From an uncultured Selenomonadales bacterium (GTDB lineage Bacteria > Bacillota > Negativicutes > Selenomonadales > Selenomonadaceae), in NCBI GenBank assembly GCA_937877655.1, contig CALFJC010000180.1:1-57396 (forward strand): a stretch of 57,396 bases of DNA. The letters are read 5' to 3'. The notes under the pieces are model-generated. The model ran no database searches. It was not told the DNA's origin and saw only the letters and a list, made by a program, of their open reading frames with translations. Shown in pieces: positions 45,977 to 53,677 of this stretch. Both the position numbers and the translations under genes were made by a program. Position 1 is the stretch's first letter. Each line of letters starts with the position of its first letter.

Positions 45977-46477
45977 ATGAAAATTTATACAAAAACGGGC
46001 GACAAGGGCACAACGAGCCTTTACACGGGCGAGCGCGTCGAAAAAAATTGTCTGCGCGTTCAAACTTACGGCGCGATTGATGAAACCGACTCGGCTTTGG
46101 GAATTGCACGAGCTTTTTCCGAAGTCGAAGACGTCAGAGAAAAAATTTTCGCCTTACAAAAACTTTTGCCCCGATTGATGGCTGATTTCGCAAGTTTGAA
46201 TCGGAAGCCGCTGATAACTTTCGACGACATAAAAAATTTGGAAGCGGAAATGGACGAATTGGAAAATTCTCTGCCGCCTTTGAGAGAATTTTTAATTCCC
46301 GGCAATTCAAAGGGCGGAGCATTTCTCGATTTGGCAAGAACAACCGCTCGCCGCGCCGAAAGATTGGCTTGCGAACTGTCGAAGGCGGAAGAAGTTCACG
46401 AAGTCGATAAAATTTTCCTCAATCGCTTATCGGATTACTGTTTTCTGCTCATGCGCCGCGAAGATTTGAAGTCATAA
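45977..46477 (+). CDS. Cob(I)alamin adenosyltransferase, PduO type
   Basis: 166 residues. It adenosylates cob(I)alamin to make coenzyme B12, needed by methylmalonyl-CoA mutase in propionate pathways. KIYTKTGDKGTTSLYTGERV is the ATP-binding N-terminus and RTTARRAERL is the conserved Arg-rich helix. I choose the second ATG (45977), 6 bases after AGGCGG. A decayed copy of its 3' end follows at 46517-46588. Confidence 0.9.
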   Translation: MKIYTKTGDKGTTSLYTGERVEKNCLRVQTYGAIDETDSALGIARAFSEVEDVREKIFALQKLLPRLMADFASLNRKPLITFDDIKNLEAEMDELENSLPPLREFLIPGNSKGGAFLDLARTTARRAERLACELSKAEEVHEVDKIFLNRLSDYCFLLMRREDLKS

Positions 46478-46516
46478 AACTTTTTTCAACAAAAAAAGCA
46501 ACGTGACGTTGCATCC

Positions 46517-46588
46517 TGCGAAATTTTCTTAAATCAGCTCGCAAATTATTGTTTCCTTCTCATAAGCCGCGAAGATTTGAACGCTTAA
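46517..46588 (+). pseudogene. Remnant 3' end of a second PduO gene
   Basis: The frame reads EIFLNQLANYCFLLISREDL then NA and a stop, matching the PduO C-terminus (KIFLNRLSDYCFLLMRREDL). The following AAAACTTTTTTCAACAAAAAAA is also duplicated from just after the intact gene. The protein differs at several positions, so it is likely a diverged tandem copy reduced by deletion. Confidence 0.7.
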
Positions 46589-46608
46589 AAACTTTTTTCA
46601 ACAAAAAA

Positions 46609-46640
46609 ACTCCCTGCCGTATTGACAGGGAGTCTTTTTT
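46609..46640. terminator. Bidirectional terminator between PduO and flgD
   Basis: ACTCCCTG (46609-46616) pairs with CAGGGAGT (46626-46633), with Ts on one side and As on the other. A weaker GCAACG-TGA-CGTTGC hairpin sits at 46498-46512. Confidence 0.85.
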
Positions 46641-46652
46641 TACAGAAAAAAT

Positions 46653-47180
46653 TTATTCGACAACAGGAGCTTCATAAGCTTCATAAACGTGTCCGATATT
46701 GGAAATGTCCACTTGATATTTCTCGCCGTTCGCTTCGGCAACGATTTTCGGATTGCCTTCGATAAGCACAACGCCGGAAACAACGCCCGTCATAGTCTCT
46801 TGATGAGTTAAGGGGTTGCCTTCCTCGTCCGCCTCGTTTATCGTCTCAACCCAATCAATATTTTTGCCGATCATGCTGCTGAGTTGCCCGACAAGAACCG
46901 AAGTATCGATGTTGTTGACGACTTTGCCCAAATCTTCAAGATTAGACGCGACATTTGTCATTTGTTCCAACGCGCTGAACTGCGCAAGCTCCGCGATATA
47001 ACTGCTGTTGTCTTGAGGATCAAGCGGGTCTTGATTTTTCAGCTGGGCAACCAAAAGTTGAAGAAAAGCTTCCTTGCCGAGCTCGTCATTCTTTTTGGTT
47101 TCGGTCTTCTGCGTGGCGGCGTAAGCATCGGCATTGTAAGTTACGCCGTCAACCGTGATTGTATTAAGTGAATTTGCCAT
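46653..47180 (-). CDS. flgD: Flagellar hook assembly protein FlgD (short form)
   Basis: 175 residues. The conserved N-terminal block (GKEAFLQLLVAQLKNQDPLDPQDNSSYIAELAQFSALEQM) is the FlgD signature for capping the growing hook. The C-terminal Ig/FlgD-tudor domains of longer homologues are reduced to one short beta segment (ETMTGVVSGVVLIEG). It follows fliK with a gap of 18 bases, so they form an operon. GGAGGAG lies before the start. Confidence 0.9.
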   Translation of the reverse strand: MANSLNTITVDGVTYNADAYAATQKTETKKNDELGKEAFLQLLVAQLKNQDPLDPQDNSSYIAELAQFSALEQMTNVASNLEDLGKVVNNIDTSVLVGQLSSMIGKNIDWVETINEADEEGNPLTHQETMTGVVSGVVLIEGNPKIVAEANGEKYQVDISNIGHVYEAYEAPVVE

Positions 47181-47198
47181 TTTATCTCCTCCAATTTT

Positions 47199-49682
47199 TT
47201 AAACGGAATAATCGACGCCATCCGCCGAAGAATTTTCATTGACGGGCGCGTTTGCGTCAATTTCGCGTTCAATCGTATCGAAATTAATTCTTCTTTGACT
47301 TTGTCGGCGATTTTGTTGCCAAGCTTGACCGCCTTGACCGTTCATCAAGCCGCCGCCGTCACTCAAGCCCGCATATACTTGAACATTTTCAACCTTCAGC
47401 CCCGCATTGTTCAAATCATTGCGGAGTTGAACCAAAGAATTTTCAATAATCGTCCTGACTTGCGCGTTATCGCTGTGGAAACTCGCATTAACCGCGCCGC
47501 TTGAACTGACTGAAACTCTTAACGTCAACTCGCCGAGATGTTCGGGGTTAAGTTTGATAACCATTTCTGTATTTTCAGCCGCTCGAATCAAACGCGCTTG
47601 CCTGACAATCTGCGCGGGAATATCAAAATCTTGTTGCGGCATTTGCGGCGCGTCGGGAGCTTGAGTCGGTGTTGACGGTTGAATTTGCGGTGAATCATTG
47701 CTTGCCGTTAAATTTGTCGCGAAAATTTCTCCGCCCGTCAAAATCGGTTGCGTCGGAGCTTCTTCGCCGATTATCGGTTGGAAAATTTGATTTTGGAAAC
47801 TTTGTTCGCCTTGTTGTTGAGAATTTTGATTGAATTGTTGCGGCGTCGATTGCGGCGGTGTGACGGGCGCGGCTGTCGGTGCCTCTTCAACCTGAATATT
47901 TACGCCGAGCAGTTCGGAGAAATTTTGCAATGCGGGACGTTCGTCAATTTTTTGCTGAATTATCGGTTGCGCGGCTTGAATTTCGACGGGTTGAGATTGA
48001 ATTGTCGGTTGCGAAGATTGAATCGGCTCCGCTTCGACGAATTGAGCTTGAATTGTCGGTTGCGAAGGTTGAATTTGTTCGACTTCGACTGATTGAGTTT
48101 GAATTGTCGGTTGCGAAGATTGAATTTGTTCGACTTCGACTGATTGAGATTGAATTGTCGGTTGCGAAGGTTGAATCGGTTCAACTTCGACGTTTTGAGT
48201 TTGAATTGTCGGTTGCGAAGGTTGAATCTGTTCAGTTTCGACGAATTGAGTTTGAATTGTCGGTTGCGAAGGTTGAACAGGTTGAACTTCGACAGGTTGA
48301 GTTTGAATTGTCGGTTGTGAAGGTTGAATTTGTTCGCCTTCAACAGATTGAGCTTGAATTATCGGTTGCGAAGGTTGAACGGGCTCCGTTTCGACGTTTT
48401 GAGTTTGAATTGTCGGCTGTGAAGGTTGAATTTGTTCCGTTTCAACGGGTTGAGTTTGAATTGTCGGCTGTGAAGGTTGAATTTGTTCGACTTCGACGGG
48501 TTGAGTTTGAATTATCGGTTGTGAAGGTTGAATTTGTTCCGCTTCGACGGGTTGAGTTTGAACTGTCGGTTGTGAAGGTTGAATTTGTTCCGCTTCGACG
48601 GGTTGAGTTTGAACTGTCGGTTGTGAAGATTGAATTTTTTCGACTTCGACAGGCGGAGTTTGAACCATCGGTTGCGAAGGTTGAATTTTTTCGACTTCGA
48701 CAGGTTGAGTTTGAATTGTCGGTTGTGAAGGTTGAATTTGTTCGACTTCGACAGGCGGAGTTTGAACCATCGGTTGCGAAGGTTGAATTTGTTCGACTTC
48801 GACAGGCGGAGTTTGAATCATCGGTTGCGAAGGTTGAATTTTTTCGACTTCGACTGATTGATTTTGAATCATCGGTTGCGAAGGTTGAATTTTTTCGACT
48901 TCGACTGATTGATTTTGAATTATCGGTTGCGAAGTTTGAATTTTTTCGACTTCGACGGGCTGATTGTCGAATACTCGCAATGATTTTCCGCCGAGCATTT
49001 CAAGCATTGATTGTGAATTGTTTTCGGTTTGCGGAAGGAGTGTCTGCAAATTTTGTACCGAAGGAATTTCTCGGACGCTTTCAACCGATTTCAAAAGTGA
49101 TTCGGAGTTCATGCCGAAAAGATAAGCCATGCTGTTTGCGGCAAGAATATTTGTCGCCGATTGTTCATCAATAATTTTTTCCTGCTCGTCGATTGCGGCG
49201 GAAGTTTTTTCGTTGGAAGAATTTTCAACAGAAATTTTCGGCGCGTCGACGATTTTATCTGTCGCGACGGTTTTTTTCGCAGGAATTTCATTTGCGCCTA
49301 AAAAAATATCCGCAGGTTGAAATTCATCTTCGACAATTAATTCTGAATCATTCCTAATCTCTGATTCTTCCTCGTTACTAATTGCCTTTTGAGCATCCTG
49401 CGGAGTTTCGCTCTTTCCTTGAGCCGATTTGTTATCTGTCGCTTCGATTTTTTCTGCGTCGCCTTCAATCTGCGCGGTTTCAGAATTATTTTCCTGCAAA
49501 CCTTTGACGTTTTGTTTGATCTCGTCGAGTTTCGCGTTAATCATGTCGAGCGTCGAGCTGAAATTTTTTTTGCCTGCTCGCGTCGAAGGTTTATATTTTG
49601 GTTGCGCGCCTTGCGAAGTCGTTCGCGTCAATGACGTTGATTGAATCGGAGCTGTTGACATTATATTTGTTGCATTTGTCAT
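47199..49682 (-). CDS. fliK: Flagellar hook-length control protein FliK with long repeat region
   Basis: 827 residues, starting at MTNATNIMSTAP (49682) after GAGGTGAGGCG; the longer upstream frame reads into a terminator and is rejected. FliK measures hook length and switches export to filament proteins. The C-terminal FliK/Flg_hook domain is seen as VIKLNPEHLGELTLRVSV and IIENSLVQLRNDLNNAGL. The middle has 19 tandem 17-residue repeats (VEVEKIQPSQPMIQNQS type). Repeat number may set the length of the ruler. flgD follows. Confidence 0.85.
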   Translation of the reverse strand: MTNATNIMSTAPIQSTSLTRTTSQGAQPKYKPSTRAGKKNFSSTLDMINAKLDEIKQNVKGLQENNSETAQIEGDAEKIEATDNKSAQGKSETPQDAQKAISNEEESEIRNDSELIVEDEFQPADIFLGANEIPAKKTVATDKIVDAPKISVENSSNEKTSAAIDEQEKIIDEQSATNILAANSMAYLFGMNSESLLKSVESVREIPSVQNLQTLLPQTENNSQSMLEMLGGKSLRVFDNQPVEVEKIQTSQPIIQNQSVEVEKIQPSQPMIQNQSVEVEKIQPSQPMIQTPPVEVEQIQPSQPMVQTPPVEVEQIQPSQPTIQTQPVEVEKIQPSQPMVQTPPVEVEKIQSSQPTVQTQPVEAEQIQPSQPTVQTQPVEAEQIQPSQPIIQTQPVEVEQIQPSQPTIQTQPVETEQIQPSQPTIQTQNVETEPVQPSQPIIQAQSVEGEQIQPSQPTIQTQPVEVQPVQPSQPTIQTQFVETEQIQPSQPTIQTQNVEVEPIQPSQPTIQSQSVEVEQIQSSQPTIQTQSVEVEQIQPSQPTIQAQFVEAEPIQSSQPTIQSQPVEIQAAQPIIQQKIDERPALQNFSELLGVNIQVEEAPTAAPVTPPQSTPQQFNQNSQQQGEQSFQNQIFQPIIGEEAPTQPILTGGEIFATNLTASNDSPQIQPSTPTQAPDAPQMPQQDFDIPAQIVRQARLIRAAENTEMVIKLNPEHLGELTLRVSVSSSGAVNASFHSDNAQVRTIIENSLVQLRNDLNNAGLKVENVQVYAGLSDGGGLMNGQGGQAWQQNRRQSQRRINFDTIEREIDANAPVNENSSADGVDYSV
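47988..48956 (-). repeat. 19 x 51-bp in-frame tandem repeats in fliK
   Basis: Nineteen consecutive 51-bp units encode VE(V/T/A)(E/Q)(K/Q/P)IQPSQP(T/M/I)(I/V)Q(T/N/S/A)(Q/P)(P/S/N/F). The unit is a multiple of three, so changes in copy number keep the frame. The antisense strand also stays open for over 1.2 kb across the array. Confidence 0.95.
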
Positions 49683-49748
49683 TTTTCGCCTCACCTCTCT
49701 CGAAAATGTATCGAAATTTTTTCCCGCGCAGTTAAGCAAAAAAAAATT

Positions 49749-49774
49749 AACCTCCGCGCAGATTTGCGGAGGTT
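49749..49774 (-). terminator. Terminator of the TPR-like gene cluster
   Basis: AACCTCCGC (49749-49757) pairs with GCGGAGGTT (49766-49774), with a T-run following on the minus strand. Confidence 0.75.
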
Positions 49775-49889
49775 TTTTTATTGCCACAAAAAATTTTATT
49801 GCTTTTTGAGTGTTGAGCCGCTGATTTTACACGTGTCGTTGTTAATGTGGAAGGTCGTAGCTGTAAATTCTTAACGGCTCAAATTGAAC

Positions 49890-50879
49890 TTATCTGTTTC
49901 CTGCCCATATTATTAGTGCAATAGTCCCAACAAATGTGAGCAATACAGATTTTCCGAAAGAAATACCCGTGAAGTATGAAACGAGTGCTGCTATTACGAG
50001 GAGAATGATAGCCGTCCAAAATAAAGCTTTACCGAAGGAAAATTCGTTACCTGAATTTGTATTTGAACTGCTGTAGGTCGGTTTAGGAGCAGGTTCTTTT
50101 TTTTCGGGAATGTGATTCGATTTTGGAGAATCATAGTTTTTCATTTCGGCTTCTAATTTCTTAGCCATGGCGGTGTCAACGGCACCTTTTTCTTCTTCAT
50201 CAATAGCGTAATATGACATGGCGCGAGCCAGATATGCTGTTCGTAAATTTGCTATATATACTTTTATTATTTCCGACGGAAACCTAAGGCTGACAGCTGA
50301 ATCTTTTGCCGGAGAAACGAGTTTAATAGCTTTTGTAAATTCTCTAATCGCCATTGCATAGTTTGATTTTTGAAGATAATTGTTTCCCAGATTTAGATGA
50401 TCCGTACATGTTTTCAGGACTTCATCCACTTTTTTAATTTCATCATCCAAATCATTTGTACTTGATTTGCTGTATGAGGGTTTAGGAGCAGGTTCTTTTT
50501 TTTCGGAAATGTGATTTGAGTTAGGCGAATTATAGTTTTTCATTTCTACTCCGAGTTTATCAGCCATGGCGATATCAGCGGCACCTTTTTCTTCTTCTTT
50601 AATAGCGTAATAGGACGTGGCACGCCCCAAATATGCTAATTTTAATCCTCCTATATATGTTTCTTTTATTGTTTCCGACATTTCTGAAGGTAAATTTATC
50701 TTGTTCGCAAATTTGACATGAGCCTCTTTTAACTTAAGACCAAGTTCAATGGCTTCAGTAAACGCTTGAATTGACGCTAAATAATCTTCTCTTTCAAACA
50801 GAACACTTCCCTTTTCCAGAAGTTTTGAAAATGTTTTCTGGGCTTTTGCCAATATGACTGTAGCTTCGTTAACGTCCAT
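49890..50879 (-). CDS. TPR-like protein with two duplicated modules and C-terminal membrane helices
   Basis: 329 residues. Two ~125-residue modules repeat each other: each has helical TPR-like parts (SIQAFTEAIELG and AIREFTKAIKLV), then a YLGRATSYYAI / YLARAMSYYAI segment, and ends EKKEPAPKP-type linkers. The C-terminal ~65 residues hold two hydrophobic helices (ALFWTAIILLVIAALVSYF, SVLLTFVGTIALIIWAG). Probably a membrane-anchored scaffold. It is the last of three genes after the G-tract promoter. I do not recognise the family. Confidence 0.65.
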   Translation of the reverse strand: MDVNEATVILAKAQKTFSKLLEKGSVLFEREDYLASIQAFTEAIELGLKLKEAHVKFANKINLPSEMSETIKETYIGGLKLAYLGRATSYYAIKEEEKGAADIAMADKLGVEMKNYNSPNSNHISEKKEPAPKPSYSKSSTNDLDDEIKKVDEVLKTCTDHLNLGNNYLQKSNYAMAIREFTKAIKLVSPAKDSAVSLRFPSEIIKVYIANLRTAYLARAMSYYAIDEEEKGAVDTAMAKKLEAEMKNYDSPKSNHIPEKKEPAPKPTYSSSNTNSGNEFSFGKALFWTAIILLVIAALVSYFTGISFGKSVLLTFVGTIALIIWAGNR

Positions 50880-50954
50880 TTCAATTTTCTCCTAAAAGAA
50901 AAGCGACGCAACTTTTTAAAGGGTCACGCCGCAAAAATTCTCGAAATTATTTAT

Positions 50955-51140
50955 TTAGCTCCATCTTCTCGTCGTCGGATTCCATGTTACGGGAGTGGAA
51001 CCCATATTTCCGCACTTCGGACAGCCGTAACCGCAATCTCCGCAGTAAACTTGCCCGCACTTGGTGCATTTGTTCAAAGTCTCGCGCTCTTCATGTTCTT
51101 TGCCGCAATTCGGGCAGGGGTGTTTGTCATTCCAACCCAT
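50955..51140 (-). CDS. Small zinc-ribbon protein
   Basis: 61 residues with eight cysteines in four pairs plus histidines (HPCPNCGKEHEE, CTKCGQVYCGDCGYGCPKCG), i.e. two zinc-ribbon-like knuckles. The start is ATG 51140, 10 bases after AAGGAGG. It lies 28 bases after the 58-residue gene and 75 bases before the TPR-like gene. Function unknown; it may bind nucleic acid or a protein. Confidence 0.65.
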   Translation of the reverse strand: MGWNDKHPCPNCGKEHEERETLNKCTKCGQVYCGDCGYGCPKCGNMGSTPVTWNPTTRRWS

Positions 51141-51168
51141 AATCAATCATCCTCCTTAAAAATACAAG

Positions 51169-51345
51169 TTACTTTTTCGACGTGTCGCTATTAGTTTCAA
51201 CAGTTTGTAATCCGCTTCTGTCGCCCGGGCTAAATTCATCTCCAAGAGCTTTTATGCTATCGTTGCTATTGGATTCGTTAGCTTTAGATGTTTCCGAATT
51301 GGATTTGAAATTAACAGTATCGCCTTTTAATTTATTTCCTTCCAT
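51169..51345 (-). CDS. Small hydrophilic protein of unknown function
   Basis: 58 residues, Ser/Asn/Glu-rich (SNSETSKANESNSNDS), with no cysteines or membrane segment and ending TSKK. It starts at MEGNK, with GGAGG 7 bases upstream. It is the first gene after the G-tract promoter and looks disordered. No family is recognised. Confidence 0.5.
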   Translation of the reverse strand: MEGNKLKGDTVNFKSNSETSKANESNSNDSIKALGDEFSPGDRSGLQTVETNSDTSKK

Positions 51346-51392
51346 AAATTTACCTCCAATAATTTCCACAAAACAAAAAAACTTTCCCGCGT

Positions 51393-51421
51393 AGTATACC
51401 CCCCCAAGCCCACTTTGTCAA
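51393..51421 (-). promoter_or_regulatory. Promoter with G7 spacer tract
   Basis: Minus strand TTGACA (51421-51416), 17-bp spacer, TATACT (51398-51393). The last seven spacer bases are all G (51405-51399). Slipping of the tract would change the -35/-10 spacing and so promoter strength. Confidence 0.75.
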
Positions 51422-51486
51422 GCTTTTTTAAAAAAAAATTTTTTGTCCGAGAGGATTTTGGAGCGTTAAAAGTAGTTTTGAAGCTG

Positions 51487-51520
51487 TGAAAGTGATTTTG
51501 TGGTTTGAAAGTGATTTTGT
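51487..51520 (-). repeat. Direct repeat TGAAAGTGATTTTGT
   Basis: Two exact 15-bp copies (51487-51501, 51506-51520) at 19-bp spacing, upstream of the G-tract promoter. They could be an upstream binding site or remnant low-complexity sequence. Confidence 0.5.
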
Positions 51521-51530
51521 ACAAAAAAAA

Positions 51531-51551
51531 GCCCCGACGCATTGTCGAGGC
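51531..51551 (-). terminator. Terminator of the sucrose hydrolase gene
   Basis: Minus strand GCCTCGAC-AATGC-GTCGGGGC with one G-U pair, followed by eight Ts. Confidence 0.8.
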
Positions 51552-51561
51552 GGAAAAAATT

Positions 51562-53106
51562 TTATTTAAGGAACGGGAATTTTTTATGCAAATCTTCGGG
51601 CGTATCTTTGATGTGGGGGTGCGGCAGCCCGAAATCGAGTTTGTAATACTCCAGCGAGTCGATTTTCAGCAATTCATCTTCGGGCAGGAAGATAACTTTC
51701 TGTGAAGTGCGTTTCGGATAAATTCTAGCCGAAAGAACTTCCGCGCCGTCGTTGATGAAAACTTCAATGCTTGAGCGGTCGATAAAAATATGGAGTTTAA
51801 GCTTTTCGCACGGTTCGATTTGAATTTCGCGGACGGATTGGAAATTAATCGGCTCGCCGGCGTTGGTGCGATCAAGTTTAAAGGTTCCGTTGGCATTGTA
51901 GCTTAAAATTGTTTGTTCAATGTCGGAGGCACGCAGGGCGATTGAGAATTTTTTGGACTGCGCGGCGTCAATGTTCAAAATAAGTTCGTAAGCCTCGCCC
52001 GAAACGCCGTCAAAAGTCGTCGCCTCGTCGATTAAAACGTCTTCAAGGATAATCGGCTTCCATTTGCGGAGTTTTTCAAGTTCTTTAACGGGCGTGGAGA
52101 TAATTTTTCCGTCTTTAATGCCGAGAACGCGCGGAATCGTCATCATACCTGCCCAACCGTCCTTAGTTTCGTGCATATCGACATTCCACATATCCATCCA
52201 AGCAATCATAACGGTGCGACCGTCGGGAGTTTGCATAATTTGGGGCGCGTAGAAGTCAAAACCCTTATCGAGGTATTGAAAATCGCCGTGAGTGAACAAT
52301 CCCGACCGATAATTAAGCTTTCCGATTAAAACGCCCGCAACTTTATCGTTAAAAAAGGTTCCGTCTTCGGTATTTATGTCCATAGGCGAGAAAATCAACA
52401 CGTCTTCCCCGTCAATCTCTGCAAAGTTGGGACATTCCCACATTCCGCCGAGATTTCCTTCAGAACGCGCAGAAATGGCTTTAAATCTCCAAGAAGTGGT
52501 TAAATCCATTGATTCAAACAAAATAATTTGCCCGTGAGCCATATCGGGGGTACGCGAGCCGAGCACAGCATAATATTTTCCGTCATGAATCCAAACTTTC
52601 GGGTCGCGAATGTCATTTATAAAAACGTCGTCGCTTTTGATGTCAATATCCTCGATAACGGGATTTTTTTCGGATTTTTTGAAGTGAATACCGTCTTCGG
52701 AGCTTGCGAGGCATTGAAATTCAATGTGACCGTAACCGATAGCGGCTTCTTCTTCGGGAGTTGCGCTTAAATGTCCCGTGTACATGAGATAAAGTTTGCC
52801 GTCTTTCTCGATAGCGGAGCCGGAAAAACAGCCGCCGCCCTGTTCGTAAGGCTGTTCGGGCTTTAAAGCAATGGGCAAGTGTTTCCAATAAGCGAGGTCG
52901 TCGCTGACGGCGTGTCCCCAGTGCATCGGACCCCATTCAGGCGCGTAAGGATAGTGTTGATAGAAAAAATGATATTGCCCTTTGTAAAAACACATGCCGT
53001 TGGGGTCATTACACCAACCGAACGGCGGCGCGAGGTGATAACGCGGATACCAACGAGCATCCGTCACCTGCGAAAAAGTTTTGAAGTCTTCAATTTGTTC
53101 TGCCAT
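51562..53106 (-). CDS. Sucrose-6-phosphate hydrolase / fructanohydrolase (GH32)
   Basis: A 514-residue glycoside hydrolase family 32 enzyme. The catalytic nucleophile D34 lies in WCNDPNG, the transition-state RDP is at 167-169, and the acid/base E224 in WECP. The C-terminal beta-sandwich (residues ~360-510) includes FIDRSSIEVFIND. There is no signal peptide, so it acts inside the cell on sucrose-6-phosphate or small fructans. AAGGAG precedes the start. It lies near pfkA but is separated by hairpin repeat copy C. The gene symbol is not decided (sacA/scrB type). Confidence 0.85.
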   Translation of the reverse strand: MAEQIEDFKTFSQVTDARWYPRYHLAPPFGWCNDPNGMCFYKGQYHFFYQHYPYAPEWGPMHWGHAVSDDLAYWKHLPIALKPEQPYEQGGGCFSGSAIEKDGKLYLMYTGHLSATPEEEAAIGYGHIEFQCLASSEDGIHFKKSEKNPVIEDIDIKSDDVFINDIRDPKVWIHDGKYYAVLGSRTPDMAHGQIILFESMDLTTSWRFKAISARSEGNLGGMWECPNFAEIDGEDVLIFSPMDINTEDGTFFNDKVAGVLIGKLNYRSGLFTHGDFQYLDKGFDFYAPQIMQTPDGRTVMIAWMDMWNVDMHETKDGWAGMMTIPRVLGIKDGKIISTPVKELEKLRKWKPIILEDVLIDEATTFDGVSGEAYELILNIDAAQSKKFSIALRASDIEQTILSYNANGTFKLDRTNAGEPINFQSVREIQIEPCEKLKLHIFIDRSSIEVFINDGAEVLSARIYPKRTSQKVIFLPEDELLKIDSLEYYKLDFGLPHPHIKDTPEDLHKKFPFLK

Positions 53107-53227
53107 AAAATTTCTCCTTAATCCTTAAAAGATGAAGAATGCAAATGTGAGCGAAGAACGGGCGCAGGAAAAGCAATGAGTAATTCGTAATGCGTAATGA
53201 AAAGAATTGTAGCGGTTGGCGAAGACA

Positions 53228-53425
53228 CGGGCGCACAGGACGTGCGCCCGCCGGCAACGAAAACAGGATGTTTTCTTTGCCGGAAACGCCCCTGCGAGGT
53301 GCCCTTTCTTTTTGCAACTTTTTCTTTGGGCAAGCAAAGAAAAAGTTGATCCTATACAAAAAAAGAATTTTGAATTAATCGAAGAGACGAATCGCCGCGA
53401 GGGTTTTGCGAGTCCACTTTAGGAA
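53228..53425 (+). repeat. Dispersed hairpin repeat, copy C
   Basis: Hairpin 1: 53228-53236/53242-53250, loop AGGAC. Hairpin 2: 53251-53257 and 53259-53264 with 53270-53275 and 53277-53283, loop AGGAT. Hairpin 3: 14 bp, 53315-53328/53335-53348. Hairpin 3 differs from copy A by one compensated pair (A-T for T-A). GTCC...GGAC near 53412-53434 parallels GCCC...GGGC of copy A. No gene occupies this 360-bp gap; upstream is a GCAATGAGTAATTCGTAATG run (53175-53195). Confidence 0.85.
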
Positions 53426-53467
53426 AAAGGGGACGCTCTCCGCGTCTTCTTTACGCAAGAAAGAAAT

Positions 53468-53674
53468 TTAAACGAATCCGTGACGCTTTAATTGGCGATA
53501 AACGGAGTAAATAGAGATTGGAAAGCCCAAAATTATTCCGATTAGCCGTCCCTTGCCGCCGAGTTGAAAAAAATCGTCAACGAGCCCGCCCAAGTACAAA
53601 CAAATAAAAATTACGGCGGCGATATAAATCCCAACGCCTGAGAGAATCGCCGCCGCTTTCCAAAAATTATTCAC
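53468..53674 (-). CDS. AtpZ/AtpI-like small membrane protein
   Basis: 68 residues with two membrane helices (FWKAAAILSGVGIYIAAVIF and GRLIGIILGFPISIYSVY) joined by a GGLVDDFFQLGGKGR loop, as in AtpZ/AtpI-like proteins thought to help assemble the F0 ring or move Mg2+. It starts 3 bases after the pfkA stop, so the two are co-transcribed. The rest of the ATP synthase operon is not in the window. Confidence 0.75.
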   Translation of the reverse strand: MNNFWKAAAILSGVGIYIAAVIFICLYLGGLVDDFFQLGGKGRLIGIILGFPISIYSVYRQLKRHGFV

Positions 53675-53677
53675 GTC

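Noticed and set aside
47988..48956. CRISPR-like regular repeats
   Set aside because: The 51-bp units are contiguous without unique spacers, stay in frame within fliK and encode a Gln/Pro/Glu-rich protein repeat.
47879..49174. Long antisense open frame across fliK
   Set aside because: It is a by-product of the repeated sequence, with no ribosome binding site and a biased composition repeating the same residues.
49683..49787. Upstream N-terminal extension of FliK
   Set aside because: It runs through the terminator of the neighbouring operon; the ATG at 49682 has a good ribosome binding site.
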